NCBI GenBank assembly: GCA_004335835.1
Contig: RWJK01001313.1
Location: forward strand, 1 to 14,946
Source of the DNA: Scenedesmus sp. ARA3
Taxonomy: Eukaryota > Chlorophyta > Chlorophyceae > Sphaeropleales > Scenedesmaceae
DNA length: 14,946 bases
Reading direction: 5' to 3'
Position numbers and translations under genes: made by a program. Positions 1 to 7,800 of the stretch are shown here, piece by piece. Position 1 is the stretch's first letter. Every line of letters starts with the position of its first letter. Under the pieces are notes generated by a model that was not told the origin of the DNA, ran no database searches, and worked only from the letters and a program-made list of their open reading frames with translations.

Positions 1-857
1 AGCCCATTTCGCTGTCATTTCACTTCGCGCAGTGGAGCCCAGATCGATTGAAATTTGAAATGACATTTCAGTGAAATTACTTAATACACTAAAAGTGAAA
101 TCTGTAACGGCACACCCCTGCTCTAGTTCAAACCAAGGTCCCAAACCCTAGACATCGGTTCAACCGCTGACTGCAGTGCCGTTGCCGCTACAGCTACCCT
201 TGCAGGCCGGCAGTTGCAAATCAAAACGCTGAGTCAGGGTAGTTGCATTGAAGAGCTAGTAAGTGATGTGGCAAGACCCTGTTCACAGGTACGACAACCA
301 TACATGACGTGCCGCGAGCCCATTCCATGGCTGCTGTGCATGCACTGCAACATGCAACATCATGATGCCATATGGCAGATGTGCTGCTAGTAAGCATGTT
401 TCATCACTCACATGCACTGATGCAGCTTGTGGATTGGGGCATGAGCAAACGAACGCCTCCGAGGTTGCGTAACACATCACTTATGACCACCTCTCGTCAT
501 CGAGTTCACAGTGACACCCGTTTGGCTATGCAACAGCAAGGCAATCAACCCCTGTACCAGTAGTGATGGCGGTGGTTCTGGGCGTCATAGACTGCTGCGA
601 CCAGCATAGTTCACAGTTTCACTTGCAGCACACACAGTCACGCATTTGTGACCGGATGAATCAAGGATTCAAGATTGTTATATGAGACCAGCTTTGCAAC
701 CACCAACTCCGCAGCGTGGATGCATAAGTCACGCTTTTTGCCCAAGGCACCCGTTCACATTTCACATATGAAGCAAAACAAGAGCAGCATACAGCACAAC
801 AGCGCCTCTAGGCGCAGCAGCAGGCAAATCCTGCAGCCTTCGCACCGCCCTGCCGCA
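1..857. other. Non-coding flank, no gene seen
   Basis: No reading frame here has coding character or a recognisable domain. The first 110 bases are AT-rich and hold several copies of GTGAAAT and its complement ATTTCAC, plus a GAAATG-A-CATTTC palindrome. A TGTAA motif at 103-107 (+) could be the poly(A) signal of a gene ending before the window, but nothing else supports that. The part next to 858 should be the 3' UTR of the minus-strand gene; I found no TGTAA on the minus strand here. Confidence 0.5.
137..160. repeat. Telobox-containing dispersed repeat, copy 1
   Basis: GGTCCCAAACCCTAGACATC followed by GGTT. It matches 2502-2525 at all but two of 24 bases. The core contains AAACCCTA, the plant telo-box word. 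Confidence 0.6.
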
Positions 858-1568
858 TCACATGCAGCTCAGCAGCGCCTCAGTCAAGTCCTCGTTGCCA
901 TACCAAGCCGTGTACTTGTCAAACAGCGCCACCCAGGTGCCATCAGGCCCCAGCTCAACCCACTGCACGCCGCCAGTCCTCTTTTGGCCACGCTTGCTGT
1001 AGAGCAGCTTGTACAGCGCCGGATGCACACCATTTGACCCGTAATGCCCATCCTGAAACAGCACAAACCACTCGCCATTGTGGCCCACGGACAGCTGCTG
1101 CACACCATCATACTTATCCCAATATATGTCAAGCCATTCATCCAGGGAATCAGGGAGGCCGTTCCATGTAACTCCAACTTGCTGCCGCGCAAACCAGCCA
1201 TTGCTTGGTGCAAACGAGACGTTCACAACAAATCTGTCGCCCTCGCCTGCGTACCATGCTGCCCGCAACCCCTCTTCACACTGCGAACCCATGTACGTTA
1301 CCCCTGTGTTGCGCCGCATGAAGTACACCTCTTCAGGAACCTCTGCTGTACAGTATGTGTCGCTGCCCTGGTTGCGGCCCAATGCCACGCTTGCAACTTC
1401 CCTCTTGTACTTGAGTGTTGTCTTGAGCATGTCCTGCAGCTTGTGTGACACGCCACTCCATGCGGCATCTCCATCTTCAAAGGAGACTACGTAGCTTCCG
1501 TTGTCACCCAGGGCAACCGCTGTCAGGGGCAGGCGGGAATGCACGTGGTGCACCTCGCAGCGGTCATC
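858..1568 (-). CDS. Exon 2 of the minus-strand repeat protein
   Basis: 236 codons plus TGA. This long, well-composed frame holds all five GxxGxW-type repeats. The plain ORF could begin only at a GTG (1553). Extending it upstream gives five more codons to an AG acceptor at 1570-1569, preceded by CTGAT (a possible branch point) and a CTG-rich tract. This fits a spliced exon better than a GTG start. Confidence 0.68.
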   Translation of the reverse strand, partial: DDRCEVHHVHSRLPLTAVALGDNGSYVVSFEDGDAAWSGVSHKLQDMLKTTLKYKREVASVALGRNQGSDTYCTAEVPEEVYFMRRNTGVTYMGSQCEEGLRAAWYAGEGDRFVVNVSFAPSNGWFARQQVGVTWNGLPDSLDEWLDIYWDKYDGVQQLSVGHNGEWFVLFQDGHYGSNGVHPALYKLLYSKRGQKRTGGVQWVELGPDGTWVALFDKYTAWYGNEDLTEALLSCM

Positions 1569-1599
1569 CTGCGATCAGCCAGTAATGATTGCACCAGCA

Positions 1600-1642
<43 letters not shown>

Positions 1643-2312
1643 CAGCAGCAGCAGCACCGAGGTTGTGCTGGGCTGTGGCATGCAGCGCCAGCCCTGCAGT
1701 GATTCATGCTTATAGTCTCAAACACCCGTCTCAGTCGCCAGATCACACGAACCTCATGAAACAGCATGCGCAATGCATTGCTGGTCAGATCCAGCACTTT
1801 AAGGGCTGCCACAATGTTGTTGGCGCCAGGTGCGAAGCTTGTGAGGGCAGCAGCATGGTGCAGCATGGTCACGGTGCCTTACAGCAGCTGCTTGAACCAG
1901 CAGAGCCTACTGCTTGCTGCAGGTGCATGACTCAACCTGGCAGCCTGGTTAATTAGTTTAGCAGCAGCAGCAGTAGCTGTGCACGCGCAGAGTCAGCACA
2001 GCAGTGCTATGCAGCTGTGCTGCTCACCTCCTCTTCGTCATCACAGCTGTCCTCTTTGTAACTGCTGCTGTCAGCATACACTGCTTGTTCTGTGTACTGC
2101 TCGTACGTAGTGCTGTAGCTGCAGCGTACGCGCCTCAAGCCTGCCTTGTGTGATCTTGCTGTTGGAGGAACCTGTGCACGCGCCCTTTCTGCAGATGCAT
2201 GGCTTCTGCTGGCCCAGCAGCTGCTGGGGGCACTGGGCACAGACAGCACACGCTGTTGCACACAGGTTCGTGAAGGAACCTGGACTACGAAGTTGGCACG
2301 ACTGAGCAGCAT
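858..2312 (-). CDS. Unrecognised probable plastid protein with five GxxGxW-type repeats (2 exons)
   Basis: Model: join of 2312-2028 and 1568-858 on the minus strand, 331 aa. Residues 1-64 resemble a chloroplast transit peptide: rich in Ser, Arg, Ala and Val, only one acidic residue, and ending in a VRC-like cleavage context. Residues 81-97 are an acidic linker that continues across the splice (…DDEEE | DDRCE…). The rest holds five degenerate repeats beginning near residues 111, 153, 208, 251 and 295, of the form V-x-x-[VL]-x-[LV]-G-x-[ND]-G-x-[WY]-[VF]-x-x-F. The spacing of mostly 42-44 residues suggests a beta-rich repeat fold, but I do not recognise the family and assign no function. The donor is GAG|GTGAGC and the acceptor is ATCGCAG|GATGAC, both phase 0. 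The ATG at 2312 is the first after an in-frame stop at 2384-2382. It lies head-to-head with the branching enzyme gene. The second exon is more certain than the first. Confidence 0.6.
1569..2027 (-). other. Intron of the minus-strand gene (459 bp)
   Basis: GT-AG, phase 0. On the sense strand its 3' part is a long CTG run just before the acceptor, the same arrangement as in the branching enzyme introns. It also contains an open segment (1845-1753) that reads like one leucine-rich repeat; it does not fit the splice phases as a cassette exon (see findings). Confidence 0.5.
1594..1656. repeat. CAG/CTG trinucleotide run
   Basis: Almost uninterrupted CAG units on the + strand (CTG on the sense strand of the minus gene), broken by one CAA and one TAG. 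It lies inside the intron of the minus-strand gene, about 25 bp from the acceptor. Confidence 0.9.
2028..2312 (-). CDS. Exon 1 of the minus-strand repeat protein
   Basis: 95 codons, phase 0 at the 3' end. It encodes the transit-peptide-like segment and most of an acidic, Ser/Tyr-rich linker ending in three Glu. The donor GAG|GTGAGC is close to consensus. Support is composition, the strong donor, and the matching phase and acidic continuity with exon 2; there is no homology support. Confidence 0.5.
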
Positions 2313-3405
2313 ACTTTTGTGAACGTGCTTTTTAGAACGAGGTGGGGAAGAGGTCGTTCTGCTGTGAAAGTCCGGGCAACCTCAGAGTTCAGTCCAGCTG
2401 GAGCGACAAAGCTCGAACAATGCCAGAAAACCTCGGAATATGTTGGCAGAGTAGTTCAAAGCAGCGTTCCACCAAACTGGCGTGCTAAGGTTGGTTAGCA
2501 AGATCCCAAACCCTAGACAGCGGTTGCCTGCAGGAACGACAGCTGCAAGCTTCGGCATGTGCTCAGCCACGTTCAAGCCTTACATGCACCAATCAGAAGA
2601 GGTCAAGTCATGCAGTCGTAGCTTGCAAACCGCACGCATCCCCACAGCACGAGAATGCAAGCTGCATGTGCGGTATTGCAGCAACCTGTGCTACTCGTCA
2701 GCCTGTCCACCTCATCACAGGTGATGCTGTGGGTAGCTGCTGCACCACCAAGCTATAAGCGTTGTAGGTTTATAGTGATTTCGGCAGGTCAGCTGCGCGC
2801 TGCTGTTGCACAGCAGCCTGTGCAGGGGCACATGTGCCGGACTGATGCAGTGCCCTGCACCCGCATGGCAGTGCCACCTGGTGCTACCAGCTGTAATGCT
2901 GCCACTTATGCGCAGCACATCAACAGCTCTCATTGTAAAGTTCGATCAATCTGATGGTCTTGCATCAATGGCTCACTTCCTGCAGCAGAACATTCAGCTG
3001 GATGACCCAGTAGTGCACCTGCTTGGGTGTGCAGAGGCACCAGAGTGCCGATGGTACGTTGATCACCGGTATGTCAGCAGGTGTTGTCGAAGCAAATAAG
3101 CAACCCATTAAAGATGCTCGGGCTGCAATTGGGGTGCATCGCACAAATGTTACGGTGGGCGCGTGGTAGGGATTCCAAGTGAGTCTGCCATGCAAGGCCT
3201 GTGCAGGTGCTAGGCCCATTACATGCTCTTACATTAAAGCAAGCAGTCAAGTACTGTTGGCCGCTTTTCAGAAGGCCACCCAGCAGCATCCGCACACTTA
3301 CGACTGATCTTGCACCCGAGTTGAAGTTGCTTCCAATTCCCTCTTTGAACGTGCACAATTCTGTAGCTCTCATAAACTTTTTCAGCTCCAGTTGGAGCGA
3401 GCATC
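2313..3405. promoter_or_regulatory. Divergent intergenic region
   Basis: About 1.1 kb between the start codons of two divergently transcribed genes, so it should hold both promoters. Visible elements: CCAAT at 2589-2593 (+), CTATAAG near 2752 (+), a perfect 8-bp inverted pair AGCTTGCA/TGCAAGCT (2620-2627 and 2656-2663), and a 14-mer TCCAGYTGGAGCGA at 2393-2406 and 3387-3400. None is proven functional. No credible coding exon was found. The AG after TTTTTC at 3384-3385 could be a 5'-UTR intron acceptor. Confidence 0.5.
2502..2525. repeat. Telobox-containing dispersed repeat, copy 2
   Basis: Second copy of the element at 137-160, lying about 190 bp upstream of the minus-strand gene's start codon, in the divergent intergenic region. 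Confidence 0.6.
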
Positions 3406-3600
3406 ATGCGCTCCCTCGGCAAGCAGTGTCGCGCTAACCAGGTGCAGCACAACGTTCCCAGCGCAGCAAGGATTGGCGCAGCTGTTGGTCGGAGCTGCTT
3501 TCAGACACGCAACAGACTGGCGGGAAGTGGGTCACGACACCATGCCAGCACAATTTTGAGGGCCGTGGCGGAAGCTGTGCAGGGGGAGAGCAAGGAGCTG
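3406..3600 (+). CDS. SBE: SBE exon 1: start and transit peptide
   Basis: 65 codons from the first ATG after an in-frame TAA (3373-3375), ending at a strong donor CTG|GTGAGC, phase 0. The peptide is rich in Arg, Ser, Ala and Gln; its first acidic residue is Glu56, right after an ILRAVA context that resembles a plastid cleavage site. Reading joins directly to the conserved N-terminus in exon 2. This exon is inferred from composition and phase, not homology, and a 1269-bp intron separates it from exon 2. Confidence 0.65.
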
Positions 3601-4816
3601 GTGAGCATATAGTTCGTATCATAGCACGTATTTAGTGACAATGGGGCTGCCTGGAGAGCGGCCGAGTTACGGCATGCAGCTCAAGAGCCCTGCTCTGCTG
3701 CTCTACTCCTGCAAGCAGTGCACACCAGCATGCAATCGTGCTGGCATCTGTGTACAATGCTAAGCACCTAATTGTATCTGTTACAGTAGACTGTGCTGAT
3801 GCCTGCTAGCTTAGCTAGGAATTTGCAGCGTGGCGTGCGCTGTGCAGGGTGCTGTCTCCTGCCAGTGCATCCTTTCCTTGCGGCGTTGCAACTAGCATCT
3901 TGTGTTGTTCATTGATGATCACAACAGAACAATACACCAGTGCAGCGATGCATGACGCAGCTATACACACAGATCCAGCAGGGTGTGGGTTGAAGCACAG
4001 CATGCTGGCAAAGCGCCAGTTGGCAACTTCTGTGCAGCAAACACCTGCAGATCAGGATATTCTGCTGCATGCTCAACCTCCTGGCAGACCTAATCTCACA
4101 AAACAGTGTGTAACACAACCAGTGAGCAGCGCACGTCAAGTTTGCTGGCTCTTAGCATCCTTGTCCGTAGTTTGCATGTTGATCGTTGTTTCATTGGATG
4201 CTGTGCTTAGCTGCGCGTGCATTTTATGCATCCTGTGATTGCTGTGCAACAGCATCAGCCCTCTAAAGCAGACTGCACACGCACGTACCTCCATCAGCAC
4301 CTCACAGCTGACACATGCAGGGAACCTGCAGCATGAAGGCACAGCGCAGGGCTGCGCTGCATTCAACACCCGCACGGCGGCAGGCAGTAACTGGAGTGCA
4401 GATCATGTGAAGAAAGCTGGGCCTCACATCTTGTAACACTACTGTTTTATCACCCAATCGTGAACGCTGCACAGGATACCAGATAGCACAATGAATAGAT
4501 CACCGCCCTCACCACTCCAAGCCTCAGCATGTGCACCTCTTCCAGCATGCACCGCTGCGCTGCTGCGGTGCTGCTGCAGCTAGGGCAACAGCTGCTCGCC
4601 CATGTCCCAAAGCACTGCAGATCGCAAGCCGATGTGATGCCTCTTGCGGACCATCAACGCAAGCATGTCCTCCAACACTAGCCCTGCACTCTCTGCTGCT
4701 GCTGCTGCTGCTGCTGCTGCACGCGGTGCACCTCTTTGCAATTTGCAGGCGCTGTACAGCGTTGACCCGCAGCTTGAGCAGTGCCGCAAGCACCTCCACT
4801 ATCACTTCACCTATAC

Positions 4817-4856
<40 letters not shown>

Positions 4857-7800
4857 CATCACATCACAGGCGCTGTACAGTGTTGACCCGCAGCTTGCGG
4901 ACCACCGCGAGCACCTGGACTACCGCTGGAACCACTACAAGTGGGTCAAGGGCAACATTGAGCAGGCAGTGGGCAGCTTGGATGACTTCGCCAAGGTGCG
5001 CTTCACAACAGTGGCTTGTGACACCGCCTTGACTTTGTTTGATTGGCACAGTATGTTGCTGCATGTTGTCCCTACAGAAGTGTGCATGTTGTGGACATCC
5101 TGATTCATTCCTGGATTGGCCAGGACCAGCATGTCCCATGCACACACAACCATGGTTTCATGCCCACACAACCATCATATGCTACTAACTTTGTGCTGCA
5201 ACCCAAACCTACCATCAACAGCCCCTCGCACCAACCTCCCTCATCTCAAACCTTCGTTTTGTTGGGGTTCCAGACCTTCCCACACTCAAGTCTGAACCCT
5301 CTGAACTGCCGCAGGGCTTTGAGTTTTTGGGGTTCATCCGCAAGGATGGCAAGCTGAACTTTTGACTCCTGGTCTGTTGATCCCTCGTCTGCTGCACCTC
5401 TAACCCCTTTCATTAAACCGTCATACACTGAACCGCAGGGCTTTGAGTTGCTGCCTTCGTCAGTAAGGATGGCAAGACCATGTACTAAGTCATCAATGTC
5501 AAACCCTCGTCTGCCGCATCCCTCGTTCCAAACCCACGCCCACTGAACCGCAGGGCTTTGAGTCGCTGGGCTTTGTGCGCAAGGATGGCAAGACCATCTA
5601 CCGCGAGTGGGCGCCCGGGGCCAAGGCTGCTGCGCTGATCGGCGACTTCAACAACTGGGAGTGCGCGTGGATGCAGAAGGACGAGTGGGGCGTGTGGAGC
5701 GTGGAGCTGCCTGACGGTGAGCAGCAGGTGTTTGCGGCAGCAGCAGCAGGGGAGGGGTGCAGCAGGGAATGGGCAGCAGCAGCAGCAGCCGCAGCAGCAG
5801 CAGCAGCAGCTGGGGATGCATTCAAGGTAAAGGCCGAGTAGCAGTAGCAGCAGCAGCAGCAGCGCGGGATGTCAGCAGCAGCAGGGAATGAGCGGCGGCA
5901 GGGCAATGGGCGGTAGCAGCAAGGGGTGTGAGCAGCGATGGAAGAGTAGGCAGCAGAAGCAGCAGCAGCAACAGCAACAGCAGCAGCAGCAGCAGCAGCA
6001 GGTGTTGACGGTCCATTGCTGCGCTGGCAGAGGACCTGCAGATGTTGCAACTCCCGCGCCAGGCAATCAGCCATGCACATGCTGCGCTGCGTGCTCAGGC
6101 GGATGCAGCACTGCCTTGCAAACATGTGCAGCGTTCTCGGCCTCTATCGGCATGTTTTCCTGGGACCGTATAGAAAACATGCAATCCTCCGCGCTGCTGG
6201 TTCAATTGTACTGTGCTCTGCTGCTGCAACAGGGCCCGATGGCACCCCAGCCATCCCGTACAACACCCGGGTCAAGATCAGTGTGCATTGCTGGGCCATT
6301 CGACACAATCCTGTGCATTGTATAGCTATGCTGTGTCGCAGGTCCTGATGGCTCCCCAGCCATCCCCCACAACAGCGGGGTTGAGATTGGCATGCATTTC
6401 CCTGCAATCTGACAGCTTGCTGCTTTTGTCACTTCCTGTGCTGTGCTGCCACAACAGGCCCTGATGGCTCTCCCGCCATCCCCCACAACAGCCGGGTCAA
6501 GATCAGGATGCAGGCGCATGGCGACTGGTGGTGCGACCGCGTGCCGGCATGGATCAAGTATGCGACCGTTCCTGAGGGCGAGATGGGAGCCAAGTACAAT
6601 GGAGTGTACTGGGACCCACCACGCGGCGAGAAGCACCTGTGGTGAGTGCAGCAGCAGCAGCAGCAGCGGCAGCGTGGACAACAGCAATATCAGCAGCAGG
6701 AGCAGCAGCAGCAGTTGTGGCAGCTATTAGGGTGCACTAGGGCCACATGACGGCTGGAAACAGCCGCGGCAGGCTGCAGCAGGCAGACTCAGTAGAGGCA
6801 ATCCCAGTCCACCTGAACATGCCTTCCCTGCCCCTGCTGCTGCTGATGCTTTTCCTGCTGCTCCTGCTGTCCCTGATGCTTGCTGCTGCTGTTGTACAGG
6901 CGCAACCGCCGCCCCAAGCGCCCCTCCAGCCTCAAGATCTACGAGGCGCATGTTGGCATGAGTGGGGAGGACGAGGCAGTGAGCACGTATGCGCAGTTCA
7001 GGGACGAGGTGCTGCCGCGCATCAAAAAGCAGGGCTACACGGCCATCCAGCTGATGGCGATCCAGGTAGGGCTCGAACCGGGGACCTGGTGCTCATTTTT
7101 TTGTTTTGGAGGCTGGGCGTGCTGGCTGCATATCAACAGGAGTCTGAGCAGCAGCAGGGCAGGGCAGTGGCCGAAGCAATGGTGATTGCGGGCCTGCTGT
7201 ATAGTGCCAGCGATTGGCAGAGGCTGGTGTGTGTCAGCTTCTCCTGTAACAAGCCTCTCTCTCAGCTGCTCAGATCATGTGTGATGCCTGCCGTGTACTT
7301 GTGCTGCTTGCCTGCAGGAGCACGCGTACTACGCGTCATTCGGCTACCACGTGACCAACCCCTTCGCCATCAGCAGCAGGTGGGCGCTGGTTCAGGCTGT
7401 ATGCTGTGTTCAGCTCTCTGAAACATTCTGCTCATTCCATTGTCACATCTCCTCTTAGCTCCGTGTCTACCCGCTTGTTTGTGTATGGCATGCAGGTTGC
7501 AACAAACATGTTATGACATACTTGTGACACATGTTACATTGTTATTTTTTTGCAGGAGCGGCACCCCTGAGGACCTGAAGAGCCTGATTGATGCTGCTCA
7601 CGGCATGGGCCTGGTGGTGCTGCTGGACGTGGTGCACTCGCACATCAGCAGCAACGCCGACGATGGCCTGGCAGGTGCGCAGTAGGACATACTGTTTAGA
7701 TGTATTTGCTGTATTTGTAGCTTGGTTGCCTGATTGGCTAGCTACCGAGCGCACAGTGCACAGCCAGATCTCCAGCAACGCAGACGATGGCCTGGCAGGT

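Larger units (their letters stand above)
3601..4869 (+). other. SBE: SBE intron 1 (1269 bp)
   Basis: By far the longest intron of the gene. A + strand open frame at 3849-4238 has no recognisable character and is judged chance. Its 3' part holds a ghost of exon 2 and two CTG runs. An additional short N-terminal exon cannot be excluded. Confidence 0.55.

Noticed and set aside
1553..1553. GTG as translation start of the minus-strand gene
   Set aside because: Nuclear genes of algae rarely start at GTG; an AG acceptor 15 bases upstream in the right phase gives a better spliced model.
3849..4238. 129-codon + strand open frame
   Set aside because: Lies within SBE intron 1, no recognisable domain, Cys/His-rich chance composition, no splice or phase support.
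4531..5103. 190-codon + frame with poly-Leu and poly-Cys
   Set aside because: Reads exon 2 in the wrong frame and translates CTG runs; a by-product of repeats.
5598..6125. Long minus-strand frame rich in Ala, Ser and Cys
   Set aside because: Created by CAG/CTG repeats and by the shadow of SBE exon 3; no independent evidence.
7066..7094. tRNA-like B box on the minus strand (GGTTCGAGCCC)
   Set aside because: One B-box-like word in SBE intron 5, but no A box, acceptor stem or cloverleaf can be drawn around it.
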